From: Candidatus Heritagella intestinalis
GTDB taxonomy: Bacteria; Bacillota; Clostridia; Oscillospirales; Acutalibacteraceae
Assembly: GCA_904420555.1 (NCBI GenBank)
Contig: CAJFVO010000006.1
Coordinates: forward strand, 53,923 to 117,922
DNA: 64,000 nucleotides
Reading direction: 5' to 3'
Positions 15,721 to 24,587 of the stretch are shown in pieces. Positions within the stretch are counted from its first letter, which is position 1. Every line of letters starts with the position of its first letter. The notes beneath the pieces are model-generated. The model was not told the origin of the DNA and ran no database searches. It was given only the letters and a program-made list of their open reading frames with translations. Both the position numbers and the translations under genes were made by a program.

Positions 15721-16928
15721 GTTTGTCCACCTTGACAGTGAGCCAGGTCAACGCCTATGTGAAGTCCCTGCTGGATGGAGACAAGAACCTGAATCCCGTG
15801 TATGTATCCGGGGAGATTTCCAACTTTACCGACCACTACCGCTCCGGCCACCTGTATTTTTCCTTAAAAGATGAAAAGGCAGTCCTCAAGGCGGTGATGT
15901 TCGCTTCCCATGCCCGCCGCCTGCGGTTCCGCCCCCAGGACGGCATGAAGGTTCTCTGCCGGGGCCGGGTTACCGTTTACGAAGCAGGAGGCCAATATCA
16001 GCTCTATGTGGATGATATGCAGCCCGATGGCCTGGGGGCCTTGAACCTGGCCTATGAGCAGCTAAAGGAGAAGCTGTCCAAAGAGGGCCTTTTCGATGCA
16101 GACCGCAAGCGTCCCTTGCCTCGGTATCCCCGGCGCATCGGCGTGATTACCTCTCCCACTGGGGCGGCGGTTCAGGACATCTGCCGGATTTTAGGCCGGC
16201 GCTGGCCCATGGCGGAAATTGTCTTTTGCCCGGTGCTGGTGCAGGGAGACGGCGCCGCGCCCCAGTTAGTGGAGGCCCTGGCCCGGATGAACCGCATTGA
16301 TAAGGTGGACGTGATTATCATGGGCCGCGGCGGCGGCTCTTTGGAGGACCTCTGGGCCTTTAACGAGGAGCCCGTGGCCCGGGCTGTGGCATCTTCCCGG
16401 ATTCCGGTGATTTCCGCAGTGGGCCACGAAACGGACTTCACCATCTGCGATTTTGCCGCAGACCTGCGAGCCTCCACCCCCAGCGCCGCCGCAGAGCTGG
16501 CAGTGCCCGACCAGACGGAGGAATTGCTGGTGCTGGAATCCGCCCGGTACGCCTTGCAAAAATATATGGAGTCCGCTTTGGCGGAGCGCCGGATGGAGCT
16601 GGATTCCCTGACCAGCAGCCGGAGCCTGCAAGCGCCCCTGGAAGGGGTCGCCCGGCGGGAGACGGAGTTGGAGCACCTTTCCCGGCGGCTGGCTGCCGGA
16701 GCTTCCCTCTCCCTGGGCAAGGCCCGGGAGGAGCTTTCCCGGTTGTCGGGAGCCCTCCACAGCCTCAGCCCTCTGGAAGTATTGGGCCGAGGCTATGCCA
16801 TTGCCAGCGATCAGGAGGGAACGCCCATCCGCTCGGTGTCGGAACTGGAACCGGGGAAGGCTTTCCGGCTGCGGCTCCGGGACGGGGAGGCCCTGTGTGA
16901 AACTCTGGAAAAGGAGGAAACGCCATGA
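15717..16928 (+). CDS. xseA: Exodeoxyribonuclease VII large subunit
   Basis: 403 aa, starting at GTG 15717 (overlapping the preceding TGA) behind AAGGAGGGAG. An N-terminal OB-fold (V-S-G-E-I-S-N-F near residue 26) is followed by the catalytic domain with I-G-V-I-T-S-P-T-G-A-A, D-V-I-I-M-G-R-G-G-G-S-L-E-D-L and S-A-V-G-H-E-T-D-F-T, then the coiled-coil and C-terminal segment. ExoVII degrades single-stranded DNA to oligonucleotides in repair. The gene overlaps xseB by four bases, as expected for subunits of one enzyme. Confidence 0.96.
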   Translation: MSLSTLTVSQVNAYVKSLLDGDKNLNPVYVSGEISNFTDHYRSGHLYFSLKDEKAVLKAVMFASHARRLRFRPQDGMKVLCRGRVTVYEAGGQYQLYVDDMQPDGLGALNLAYEQLKEKLSKEGLFDADRKRPLPRYPRRIGVITSPTGAAVQDICRILGRRWPMAEIVFCPVLVQGDGAAPQLVEALARMNRIDKVDVIIMGRGGGSLEDLWAFNEEPVARAVASSRIPVISAVGHETDFTICDFAADLRASTPSAAAELAVPDQTEELLVLESARYALQKYMESALAERRMELDSLTSSRSLQAPLEGVARRETELEHLSRRLAAGASLSLGKAREELSRLSGALHSLSPLEVLGRGYAIASDQEGTPIRSVSELEPGKAFRLRLRDGEALCETLEKEETP

Positions 16929-17137
16929 ACCGCAAAATGAGTTACGAAGAAGCGCTGGAAAAGCTCCGGGACATTGTGGCCCGGCTGGAAAGCGGGAAAG
17001 AGACGCTGGACAATTCTTTGAAGCTCTTCGAGGAAGGGGCCAAGCTCTCTTCCTTCTGCTATGAGAAATTGCAGAACGCCCAGCAGAAAATTACCGAAAT
17101 CACCAAGCTGGAAGAAAAGCAGGTCGAGGAATCCTGA
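16925..17137 (+). CDS. xseB: Exodeoxyribonuclease VII small subunit
   Basis: 70 aa, two-helix protein with the family pattern M-S-Y-E-E-A-L-E-K-L-R-D-I-V-A-R-L-E and L-D-N-S-L-K-L-F-E-E-G. The ATG is inside the end of xseA (ATGA). Several small subunits decorate each XseA coiled coil. Normal length. Confidence 0.96.
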   Translation: MNRKMSYEEALEKLRDIVARLESGKETLDNSLKLFEEGAKLSSFCYEKLQNAQQKITEITKLEEKQVEES

Positions 17138-17163
17138 TTCCAGCCAAAATGGAGGTGCGGAAA

Positions 17164-18036
17164 ATGACTACAGAAAAGCAGAAGATCGAAGAAGCCTTAA
17201 AAGGCTATCTTCCTCAGGAAAAGGATTTGCGGAAAACCCTGTTTGCAAGCATGGAATACAGCCTTATGGCCGGGGGCAAGCGGCTGCGTCCCCAGCTGGT
17301 GCTGGAATTCTGCCGCCTGTGCGGGGGCAGCGAAGAGCAGGCCATGCCCTTTGCCTGCGCGGTGGAGATGATTCACTCCTATTCCCTCATCCACGATGAC
17401 CTGCCCTGTATGGACGACGACGACCTGCGCCGGGGCAAGCCCACCAACCACAAGGTCTATGGGGAAGCTGCTGCCCTGCTGGCCGGGGACGCTCTGCTGA
17501 CCTTGGCCTTTGAGACCATGCTTTCTCCGGAGAGCGTGCAGGCCGTAGGGGCAGACCGCGCCGCCGCCGCCGTCGGGGAGCTGGCCCGGGCCGCCGGAGC
17601 TCACGGCATGGTAGGGGGGCAGATCATCGACCTGGAATCCGAGGGGAAGCAAGTGCCCCTGGAAGTGCTGGAAAAAATGGACGAGGGCAAGACCGGCGCG
17701 TTGATTTTAGCGGCCTGCCGCATGGGCTGTATTCTGGCCGGGGCTTCGGAAGACCAGAAAAAAGCTGCGGAGGTCTACGCCCGTTCTATCGGCTTGGCCT
17801 TCCAGATTGAGGACGACCTGCTGGACGTCACCGGAGACGCCGCTCTCCTGGGAAAGAATACCGGCATGGATTCCGTCCGGGAAAAGAGCACCTATGTGAG
17901 CCTGCTGGGAGTGGAAAAAGCCCGGGAAACCGTGGAGCGTTTGACCCGCACGGCAGTGGATGCCCTGGCGGTGTTTGGAGAGAAGGCCCAGCCTCTGGCG
18001 GAGTTGGCCCTGGCCCTGCAAAACCGTGACCACTGA
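17164..18036 (+). CDS. ispA: Polyprenyl synthetase, farnesyl diphosphate synthase-like
   Basis: 290 aa from ATG 17164, seven bases after GGAGGTG; an upstream in-frame ATG at 17149 precedes the site and is rejected. Both aspartate-rich motifs are intact: HDDLPCMDDDDLRRG (first motif) and FQIEDDLLDVTG (second). It condenses IPP with allylic diphosphates, feeding undecaprenyl phosphate and other isoprenoids. Location after xseB is the common Clostridia/Bacilli order. The last 11 bases overlap the pseudouridine synthase frame. Confidence 0.95.
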   Translation: MTTEKQKIEEALKGYLPQEKDLRKTLFASMEYSLMAGGKRLRPQLVLEFCRLCGGSEEQAMPFACAVEMIHSYSLIHDDLPCMDDDDLRRGKPTNHKVYGEAAALLAGDALLTLAFETMLSPESVQAVGADRAAAAVGELARAAGAHGMVGGQIIDLESEGKQVPLEVLEKMDEGKTGALILAACRMGCILAGASEDQKKAAEVYARSIGLAFQIEDDLLDVTGDAALLGKNTGMDSVREKSTYVSLLGVEKARETVERLTRTAVDALAVFGEKAQPLAELALALQNRDH

Positions 18037-18958
18037 GAGAACGGAACGTCCGCCCCTGCGATTTCTTGTGCCGGAAAACTGGGAAGGGGCCCTGCTCAAA
18101 GATTTTCTCCGAAAAGAAGCGGGGGTCACTGCCCGGTTCCTAAGCCGGCTCAAGCGCACGGAAGGCGGCATCCGTCTCAACGGCGTGCCGGTGTTTGTCA
18201 TTGTCCGCCTTCGGGCCGGGGACGTGGTAGAGCTGTTTCCCCCCACTGGAAGCACCCGGGCGCCGGGAGCAGATTTGCCCTTCCCGGTGTTGGCGGAGGA
18301 CCATCGGCTTATCGTTGTCAATAAACCTGCCGGGATGCCGGTGCATCCTTCCCCCGGCCACGACTGTGACAGCCTCCTTAACGCCTTCTCCGGCTGGCTG
18401 GAACGGGAGAAAACAGGGGCGCTGGCTTTCCGGCCCCTCTACCGCCTGGACAAGGACACCACCGGCCTGATGCTCCTGGCCAAGGACGGTTATACCGCCG
18501 CCCGTTTGCCGGAATTTCTGCAAAAGACCTATTGGGCGGTGTGTGAGGGAAAGCTGCAAGGGGAAGGAACCATCTCCCTGCCTATTGGATTGGAGCCGGG
18601 AAGCCGCATCCGGCGCTGCACCGGAGAGCAGGCGGTGAACCCGGTTCCCGCCGTGACCCACTGGAAAGCCCTGGCCGGAGACGGCTCCCACACGCTCCTG
18701 GCCCTCACCTTGGAAACCGGCCGCACCCACCAAATCCGGGTGCATCTGGCCGCTATTGGCTGTCCGCTGGCTGGTGACGACCTGTATGGCGGCAGCCGGA
18801 CGGTGATTTCCCGGCAAGCCCTCCACTGCCGGGAAGCCCTTCGCCGGGACACCGGGCAGGTTTTCACGGCCCCTCTGCCCCGGGATTTTCGGGAAGCTTT
18901 CCCTGGATTTTTCCCACAAGAGGATTTTTTGGAGCAATTTGGCGGAGAGGAAAACTGA
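18026..18958 (+). CDS. RluA-family pseudouridine synthase
   Basis: About 310 aa from a GTG at 18026; the start is uncertain because no clear ribosome binding site is seen, but overlap with ispA would allow coupling. An S4-like RNA-binding segment (LKDFLRKEAGVTARFLSRL) is followed by the catalytic domain with Y-R-L-D-K-D-T-T-G-L (catalytic Asp) and later ETGRTHQIRVHLAAIG, hallmarks of RluA/RluD enzymes that isomerise uridines in 23S rRNA or tRNA. Exact target not determined. Confidence 0.9.
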   Translation: MTTERTERPPLRFLVPENWEGALLKDFLRKEAGVTARFLSRLKRTEGGIRLNGVPVFVIVRLRAGDVVELFPPTGSTRAPGADLPFPVLAEDHRLIVVNKPAGMPVHPSPGHDCDSLLNAFSGWLEREKTGALAFRPLYRLDKDTTGLMLLAKDGYTAARLPEFLQKTYWAVCEGKLQGEGTISLPIGLEPGSRIRRCTGEQAVNPVPAVTHWKALAGDGSHTLLALTLETGRTHQIRVHLAAIGCPLAGDDLYGGSRTVISRQALHCREALRRDTGQVFTAPLPRDFREAFPGFFPQEDFLEQFGGEEN

Positions 18959-18982
18959 ATTTATAAAAATACTATAAAGCAC

Positions 18983-19011
18983 TTGCTTTCTGTATGTTTA
19001 TGCGCTATAAT
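18983..19011 (+). promoter_or_regulatory. Promoter of the amino-acid ABC transporter operon
   Basis: TTGCTT (18983-18988), 17-base spacer, TATAAT (19006-19011). A leader of about 80 bases without recognised riboswitch precedes the binding-protein gene. Confidence 0.85.
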
Positions 19012-19099
19012 CGGAGACAAGATTTATATTACCGCTGTAATTTGTCCCGGCAGAGTGGAGAAGGCGCTGGGGCCTGTAAGCGGGAAAGGGGTATTGATT

Positions 19100-19909
19100 A
19101 TGAAGAAAACCAAAAAGCTGGCCGCCCTGTTGCTGGCCGCTCTGATGACTGTAGGAATGGCGGGTTGTGTTTCCAGCTCTTCCACCACGGATACCTCTGA
19201 TTCTTCCCAGAGTACCGGGGATTCCCAGGGCAGCAGCACCGTGGTAATGGCCACCAACGCAGAATTCGAGCCATTCGAGTATATGGACGGCACCGAGTAT
19301 AAGGGCATTGACATTGAGATTTCCCAGAAGATCGCCGAGAAGATGGGCGCGGAGCTGGAAATCCACAACGTGGCTTTTGAGTCCGTCATTGCGGAGCTCA
19401 CCAGCGGCAAGGCTGATTTTGCCGCCGCCGGCCTGACCATCAATGAGGATCGTCTGAAGAACGTGGACTTCTCCGACACCTATTACAGCACCACCCAGGT
19501 GATTCTGGTGCGCTCCGATGAAACCGAGATCACTTCCAGCGCCGACCTGAAGGGCAAGACTGTGGGCGTGCAGACCGGCACCACCGGCGACACCTATGCC
19601 ACCGATGAGGACAAGGAATACAACCATGGCATTGCCGAAGTCAAGCGCTACAATAAGTTTATGGACGCTACCAGCGATTTGATCGCCGGCCGTCTGGACG
19701 CTGTTATCGTGGACGATTTCCCGGCCGATAAGCTCATCGAGCGGAATCCCGACAAGATCAAGAAGCTGGACGAAGAGCTCACCGGCGAAGACTATGCCAT
19801 TGCCGTACCCAAGGGCGATACGGAAATGCTGAATACTGTCAACGAGGTCCTGGATGAGCTGGAAGAGAGCGGCGAACTGGACGAAATCTTTGATAAATAC
19901 CTGCAGTAA
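19100..19909 (+). CDS. Polar amino-acid ABC transporter substrate-binding lipoprotein
   Basis: 269 aa from ATG 19100. Signal peptide M-K-K-T-K-K plus hydrophobic core ends in lipobox G-M-A-G-C (Cys23), followed by a Ser/Thr-rich linker. The mature part is an SBP_bac_3 domain: F-E-P-F-E-Y-M-D near residue 55, G-I-D-I-E-I, D-F-A-A-A-G-L-T-I and G-V-Q-T-G-T-T-G-D. Family members bind polar amino acids or cystine outside the membrane. It heads an operon with the permease and ATPase. Confidence 0.95.
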   Translation: MKKTKKLAALLLAALMTVGMAGCVSSSSTTDTSDSSQSTGDSQGSSTVVMATNAEFEPFEYMDGTEYKGIDIEISQKIAEKMGAELEIHNVAFESVIAELTSGKADFAAAGLTINEDRLKNVDFSDTYYSTTQVILVRSDETEITSSADLKGKTVGVQTGTTGDTYATDEDKEYNHGIAEVKRYNKFMDATSDLIAGRLDAVIVDDFPADKLIERNPDKIKKLDEELTGEDYAIAVPKGDTEMLNTVNEVLDELEESGELDEIFDKYLQ

Positions 19910-20013
19910 TGCGGGAAAACGGGAAGCAGGGCAGTCCTCCGGCCGCCCTGCTTTCTCCTTTTCCTTTCATAAACAAGCCGTCAAAACTACAACAAGAATA
20001 AGGAGGAAGGTTT

Positions 20014-20730
20014 ATGACGTGGTTGACGAACATTGGCAATCAGTTTTATGAGACCATGATCGTAGACGACCGCTATCTCCAAATCCTCTGGGGCTTGGGG
20101 AACACCCTGATTATCACTGTGTGCGCTATCCTGCTGGGTATTGTCATCGGCACTTTGGTGGCCATGGTCAAGGCCAGGGTGTTCGCTCCCAAGAACCCGG
20201 TGATGAAGGGGATTTTCAAGGTGCTGGATGTCATTTGCAGCCTGTACCTGACGGTTATCCGCGGTACGCCTATGATTTTGCAGCTGATGATTATGTACTA
20301 CATTATTCTCATCAACATCAGCAACGGCGTTGTGGTGGCCTGCATCGCCTTCGGCATTAACTCCGGCGCGTATGTGGCCGAAGTGGTGCGCACCGGCATT
20401 CTTTCCGTAGATAAGGGCCAGATGGAGGCGGGCCGTTCCCTGGGCCTGACCCAGACCACCACCATGTTCAAAATCATTTTCCCCCAGGCTTTGAAGAATG
20501 TGCTCCCGGCCTTGGGCAATGAGTTTATCGCCCTGCTCAAGGAAACCTCCGTGGCGGGCTATATCGGTATCCACGACCTGACCAAGGGCTCCGATATTAT
20601 CCGTTCCACTACATACGATTCCTTTACGCCCCTCATCAGCGCGGGCATTGTCTACCTGGTGTTGGTGCTGGGCCTGACAAGCCTGCTGGGCTGCCTGGAA
20701 AGGAGGCTGCGCAAGAGTGATATCCGTTAA
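20014..20730 (+). CDS. Amino-acid ABC transporter permease (HisMQ family)
   Basis: 238 aa with about five transmembrane helices. The coupling-loop EAA motif region reads [14 protein letters not shown] near residues 141-154, and [10 protein letters not shown] near 80 is the usual HisM/GlnP segment. The start follows AGGAGGAAGG. The end overlaps the ATPase gene by 14 bases. It forms the membrane channel of the importer. Confidence 0.95.
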   Translation: MTWLTNIGNQFYETMIVDDRYLQILWGLGNTLIITVCAILLGIVIGTLVAMVKARVFAPKNPVMKGIFKVLDVICSLYLTVIRGTPMILQLMIMYYIILINISNGVVVACIAFGINSGAYVAEVVRTGILSVDKGQMEAGRSLGLTQTTTMFKIIFPQALKNVLPALGNEFIALLKETSVAGYIGIHDLTKGSDIIRSTTYDSFTPLISAGIVYLVLVLGLTSLLGCLERRLRKSDIR

Positions 20731-21439
20731 AAATCTGGAAAAAGCCTTTGGCGACAACAAGGTGCTCAACGGCATCAATCAGGAAATCGAAAAAGGGGAA
20801 AAGGTAGTAATTGTGGGGCCCTCCGGCTCCGGCAAAAGCACCTTCCTCCGCTGCCTGAACTTGTTGGAAGTCCCTACCGGCGGAGAAATCTGGTTTGAAG
20901 GGGAGAAGATCAACGATCCCCAATGCGACATCAACCGTCTGCGCCGGAAAATGGGCATGGTGTTCCAGCACTTTAACCTGTTCCCCCATCTGACCGTAAA
21001 GAAAAACATTACCCTGGCTCCGGTGCATCTCAAGCTCATGGGCCAGAAAGAGGCCGACGAGCTGGCCATGAGCCTTTTGCAGCGGGTAGGCCTGGCCGAC
21101 AAAGCGGACGCCTATCCCAACCAGCTTTCCGGCGGACAGAAGCAGCGTATTGCCATTGTGCGGGCCTTGGCCATGAAGCCCGATGTGATGCTCTTTGACG
21201 AGCCCACCTCCGCTCTGGACCCGGAGATGGTAGGCGAGGTGCTGGAAGTTATGAAGCAGCTGGCAGACGAGGGCATGACCATGGTGGTGGTGACCCACGA
21301 AATGGGCTTTGCCCGGGAGGTTGCCACACGGGTGCTGTTTATGGACCAGGGCAAGGTGCTGGAGGAAGCGCCCCCGGCGGAGTTCTTCAGCAATCCGAAG
21401 AATCCCCGTTTGCAGGATTTCCTCTCCAAAGTATTGTAA
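20717..21439 (+). CDS. Amino-acid ABC transporter ATP-binding protein (GlnQ-like)
   Basis: 240 aa from GTG 20717, behind AAAGGAGG in the end of the permease gene. Walker [11 protein letters not shown]-loop F-Q-H-F-N-L-F-P-H, signature L-S-G-G-Q-K-Q-R, Walker [14 protein letters not shown] and H-loop V-T-H-E-M are all present and at normal spacing. It drives uptake through the HisMQ-type permease. Last gene of the operon, followed by a strong terminator. Confidence 0.96.
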   Translation: MISVKNLEKAFGDNKVLNGINQEIEKGEKVVIVGPSGSGKSTFLRCLNLLEVPTGGEIWFEGEKINDPQCDINRLRRKMGMVFQHFNLFPHLTVKKNITLAPVHLKLMGQKEADELAMSLLQRVGLADKADAYPNQLSGGQKQRIAIVRALAMKPDVMLFDEPTSALDPEMVGEVLEVMKQLADEGMTMVVVTHEMGFAREVATRVLFMDQGKVLEEAPPAEFFSNPKNPRLQDFLSKVL

Positions 21440-21446
21440 GTTAAAA

Positions 21447-21480
21447 GGGCTGGGACTTGGTTCCCGGCCCTTCTTTTTTA
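21447..21480 (+). terminator. Terminator of the ABC transporter operon
   Basis: GGGCTGGGA (21447-21455) pairs with TCCCGGCCC (21462-21470), one G-T wobble, then TTCTTTTTTA. Confidence 0.92.
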
Positions 21481-21558
21481 GTCAGTCCCGAGCCGTGTCC
21501 GCCTCAAAATCGAGGCGTTCCGGACGCAGCTCTCAGGAGAAGGCGTCTCCGCCTTACT

Positions 21559-21587
21559 TGTAATCCTCTGGGTTTTTGTGTATGATA
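21559..21587 (+). promoter_or_regulatory. Promoter of the phospholipase-like gene
   Basis: TTGTAA (21559-21564), 17-base spacer, TATGAT (21582-21587). Start point expected near 21594. Confidence 0.75.
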
Positions 21588-21602
21588 GTAATATCCGCAA
21601 GG

Positions 21603-21638
21603 CCGGCGGCCCTGGTTTCGGGGCGGCCGGCTTTTTTA
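21603..21638 (+). terminator. Promoter-proximal terminator-like hairpin
   Basis: GCCGGC (21603-21608) pairs with GCCGGC (21627-21632), with an inner GCCC/GGGC helix, followed by six T residues. It begins within about ten bases of the predicted transcript start, so most transcripts could be aborted unless the hairpin is blocked. Confidence 0.65.
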
Positions 21639-21668
21639 TTTTGAATGATTGGGAAACGGGGGATGGAT

Positions 21669-22550
21669 ATGCCGGCTGCCATTGCACATTATTTGCACGG
21701 AGAAAAAATTTGGAGCGAACTGGAAAAAACGGGCCGCGTACAAAAAGAAAGGCTTATCAAAGATGCCTTTGATTGGGGAAAACAGGGGCCGGACTTCCTG
21801 TTTTGTCACCGGTTTTTTCCCTGGCAGAAAGGGGAGAGCTTGCAGGAGCTGGGAAACCGGCTGCACGAAGAGCCTCCGGAAAATACCCTGCGGGCGCTGC
21901 AGCAGCTTTGGCGGGAACAGCCGGGAGCAGCGGCCCGCTCGTATATCCTGGGGTTTCTGTGCCACTACAGCCTGGACCGCACCTGCCACCCCTATATTGA
22001 GTTCCTCTCCCGGGAGATGCTGGAAGCTGACTCCTCCCAGACCGAGGGCATTTTCCACAATGAGATAGAATCCGCCCTGGACGGCATCCTGTTCCGCTGG
22101 GAGACGGGGAATCTGGTGACGGAATTCCGCCTGCCAAAAACCTTGCCGAAAAATCAGGAAGTCCAGGAGGCCATTGCCGGCCTGTATGATGCCCTGCTCC
22201 GGGAGCTGCTGGGCCTTCCCGGAAAAGAGCGGCAAGTGCTTCAGGCGGAAAAGGACGCCCGGCTGGTGTTCCGGGCTCTGGATGACCGGACTAGCCTGAA
22301 AAAGCAGCTCATGGAGAAAATCGAGAAAAAGGGCCGCCGGAATATTTCCTGCCATTTGCGCGGAATGTTGGAGGGCGGGGACTGGGACTACGCCAACGTC
22401 AACCATGCTTCCTGGAATGACCGGGAGGGGGCGGCTCACACAGAGGATTTCTTCCAGCTCTTTGACCAGGCGGTGGAGGACGCCTGGTTCTTAGTGAAGA
22501 ATTTCCCGGACGGAGAGCCGGAAGCCTTAGCTCAAGGAAAATTCTTTTAA
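21669..22550 (+). CDS. Zinc-dependent phospholipase C-like protein
   Basis: About 293 aa starting at ATG 21669 (M-P-A-A-I-A-H-Y-L-H-G), with GGGGG seven bases upstream; ATG 21663 is also possible. It matches the zinc-dependent phospholipase C family by the N-terminal H-Y-L-H-G, D-F-L-F-C-H-R-F-F-P-W and H-Y-S-L-D-R-T-C-H-P-Y segments, whose histidines and aspartate would ligate zinc. No signal peptide is visible, so it is probably cytoplasmic and its natural substrate is not known. Confidence 0.85.
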   Translation: MPAAIAHYLHGEKIWSELEKTGRVQKERLIKDAFDWGKQGPDFLFCHRFFPWQKGESLQELGNRLHEEPPENTLRALQQLWREQPGAAARSYILGFLCHYSLDRTCHPYIEFLSREMLEADSSQTEGIFHNEIESALDGILFRWETGNLVTEFRLPKTLPKNQEVQEAIAGLYDALLRELLGLPGKERQVLQAEKDARLVFRALDDRTSLKKQLMEKIEKKGRRNISCHLRGMLEGGDWDYANVNHASWNDREGAAHTEDFFQLFDQAVEDAWFLVKNFPDGEPEALAQGKFF

Positions 22551-22619
22551 AACTGCACAAAAAGCGAAAGGGGGAATCCCTGGGATATTTGGAAAGTTCC
22601 GGTTTTTATGCCCAACCGC

Positions 22620-22648
22620 TTGCAAAATTCCCGTTCCTGGAGTATGAT
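22620..22648 (+). promoter_or_regulatory. Promoter of the G5/M23 peptidase gene
   Basis: TTGCAA (22620-22625), 17-base spacer, TATGAT (22643-22648), about 50 bases upstream of the GTG start. Confidence 0.85.
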
Positions 22649-22660
22649 AGGAGCAAATGA

Positions 22661-22673
22661 TTACAAATTGTAA
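22661..22673 (+). promoter_or_regulatory. 13-bp palindrome at the transcript start, possible operator
   Basis: TTACAA-A-TTGTAA is a perfect inverted repeat lying at about +6 to +18 of the predicted transcript, a position where a dimeric repressor could act. No cognate regulator is identifiable. Confidence 0.35.
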
Positions 22674-22697
22674 CTTTTTTGAAAGGACGGGAATCCC

Positions 22698-24230
22698 GTG
22701 CGGCCAATGATGCAAAAAATAGGGAAGGGGATTCGCAGAGGCATGGTATGCTTCCTGCAAACCCTTTATAACCTGATTTATATCACCGGCATCCAAACCC
22801 TTCGGATTTTGAAACGGATGGAGACCCGGGTAGAGCGGTTTCTGGCGCCTCTGGAAGATTTGTTCCGGCGGCTGTATGCCCGGTTTCTGCGTCGGCGGGT
22901 GCGGTTTGTCCGGTTTGCTTCTTTTCGGGTGAAGAAGGACCTCCAGGGCGAGGCCCGGCATATTCGGAAAGCCCATCGGGAGGACGGCCTGAAATCGGCT
23001 CTTTCCCGGATGAAGGATTCCCAGCGGCACCGGGCGGTGCTGGCTACGGTAATGCAGGTAGTGCTGCCTGCCGGAGCGCTGCTGTTCTTGGCAGGCAGCA
23101 TCTGGTTCTGGAACCAGCAGAGCTATGGGCTGTATGTGGAATATGGCAGCGGCGACTCCGCTGTGGTGGAGGACGAAGGGGTCTTTGACGATGCTGCGGA
23201 GATGATGAAGCAGCGCATGGCCTATGATACGGCGGCAGAGACCAATGTGGCCCCTATGGCCTCCTACCGGCTGGGAATTGTGGATACTTCCCTGTATGAG
23301 GATGCCGGGGTGATCTGCGATACCCTGATTGAAAGCTCCGGAGATATTATTAGCGATGGAGCGGGCCTCTATATTAACGGCGAGATGGGAGGCGTGGTGC
23401 GCAGCAGTACAGACCTGCGCTATGTGCTTCGCAATATGCTCAATGCGGAACAAAAGGCCCAGGAAGCGGATTCCGCGGAATATCTGGAAAGCCTGGAGAT
23501 TGTCAACGGCCTGTTCCCAACTGATAGAATCGTTTCGGTGCAAACCCTGCAGAGTCAGCTGAAAAACCGCCTGCATATCCAGGTGGTGCGGGAGGAGACC
23601 TATGAAGAAGAGATTCCCTACCGTACGGTCACCCAAAAGGACAGTTCCCAATATACCGATTATTCCAAAGTAACCCAGGAAGGGGAAAACGGTGTGCGCA
23701 CCTGTGTGGACAAGGTTTCCTATGTGGGTGAGGAAGAGGTAGGCCGGGAAGAGGTCTCCCGGACCGTGACCAAAGAGGCGGTGGACCGGGTAGTGGTAGT
23801 GGGCACCAAAAAGCGCCCCACCGGCAAAACGCCTGGAGAAGCCAGCGGCACCTTTACCTGGCCCTCCCCGGTGGTGCGGAATATTTCCTCTTATTACGGT
23901 TCCCGCTGGGGCACCACCCACCAGGGCCTGGACTTCTCCAATGGCAATTCCTACGGCCAGACCATCGTGGCAGCGGATGGCGGCACGGTTTCTTATGTAA
24001 AGCTGCAAAATTACGGCTACGGCTATCATCTGGTCATCGACCACGGCAACGGCTATCAGACCATGTATGCCCACGCCAGTAAAATATTGGTAAGCGCCGG
24101 ACAAAAGGTGGCTAAAGGCCAGCCCATCGCCCAAATTGGCAATACCGGCGATTCTACCGGCGCGCACCTCCACTTCGAGATCATCAAGAACGGCACCAAA
24201 GTGGACCCCCTGCCTTATTTGCAGGGCTAA
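22698..24230 (+). CDS. Membrane-anchored G5-domain M23 metallopeptidase
   Basis: 510 aa starting at GTG 22698, ten bases after AAAGGA. A basic cytoplasmic region of about 110 residues precedes one transmembrane helix (113-136), then an extracytoplasmic part with a LysM-neighbour-like region, a G5 domain (about 292-370) and a C-terminal M23 LytM peptidase domain (about 385-505) with zinc ligands H408-x-x-x-D412 and HLH at 490-492. Such proteins cleave peptidoglycan cross-bridges during growth or sporulation. All catalytic residues appear present, so it should be active. Confidence 0.92.
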   Translation: MRPMMQKIGKGIRRGMVCFLQTLYNLIYITGIQTLRILKRMETRVERFLAPLEDLFRRLYARFLRRRVRFVRFASFRVKKDLQGEARHIRKAHREDGLKSALSRMKDSQRHRAVLATVMQVVLPAGALLFLAGSIWFWNQQSYGLYVEYGSGDSAVVEDEGVFDDAAEMMKQRMAYDTAAETNVAPMASYRLGIVDTSLYEDAGVICDTLIESSGDIISDGAGLYINGEMGGVVRSSTDLRYVLRNMLNAEQKAQEADSAEYLESLEIVNGLFPTDRIVSVQTLQSQLKNRLHIQVVREETYEEEIPYRTVTQKDSSQYTDYSKVTQEGENGVRTCVDKVSYVGEEEVGREEVSRTVTKEAVDRVVVVGTKKRPTGKTPGEASGTFTWPSPVVRNISSYYGSRWGTTHQGLDFSNGNSYGQTIVAADGGTVSYVKLQNYGYGYHLVIDHGNGYQTMYAHASKILVSAGQKVAKGQPIAQIGNTGDSTGAHLHFEIIKNGTKVDPLPYLQG

Positions 24231-24239
24231 TCCCGCCTG

Positions 24240-24278
24240 ATACCCGGCCTGGCTTTTCTGTTGGGCCGGGTATTTTTG
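24240..24278 (+). terminator. Terminator after the M23 gene
   Basis: ATACCCGGCC (24240-24249) pairs perfectly with GGCCGGGTAT (24264-24273), followed by TTTTTGT. Confidence 0.93.
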
Positions 24279-24371
24279 TCAGAAAAATGCCGATGTTTCC
24301 TAATTTTTTGCGATTTAGGCAGAAAATGAGAAAGCAAATAGACAAGAGACTCGGGTTTTTTTTGTTAGATA

Positions 24372-24400
24372 TTGACTTTTAAATTTTCGTGTATTATGAT
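24372..24400 (+). promoter_or_regulatory. murA promoter
   Basis: TTGACT (24372-24377), 17-base spacer, TATGAT (24395-24400). It yields a leader of roughly 180 bases before murA. The AT-rich stretch 24279-24371 upstream of it holds no gene that I can see. Confidence 0.88.
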
Positions 24401-24423
24401 TTAAAGAGACATAAAATAGAACG

Positions 24424-24476
24424 GAGCATCTGGGAAGAGAATAAGTAAAGGTTTTCAACGCAGATGCTCTTTCTTT
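24424..24476 (+). terminator. Attenuator-like hairpin in the murA leader
   Basis: GAGCATCTG (24424-24432) pairs perfectly with CAGATGCTC (24461-24469), followed by TTTCTTTT. It lies between the murA promoter and gene, so it is a candidate conditional terminator. The 28-base loop is A/G-rich and contains no T-box or known riboswitch sequence. Confidence 0.65.
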
Positions 24477-24587
24477 TGGCGCAAGCCTTTTGATAAACAA
24501 GCGTGTATTTTGGGCCTATGCCCGTTGCATATTATTTCGGCGGTGGTTTTTCTGCCGTCAGATCTTCGATAGTAGGAGTGTGTCATT

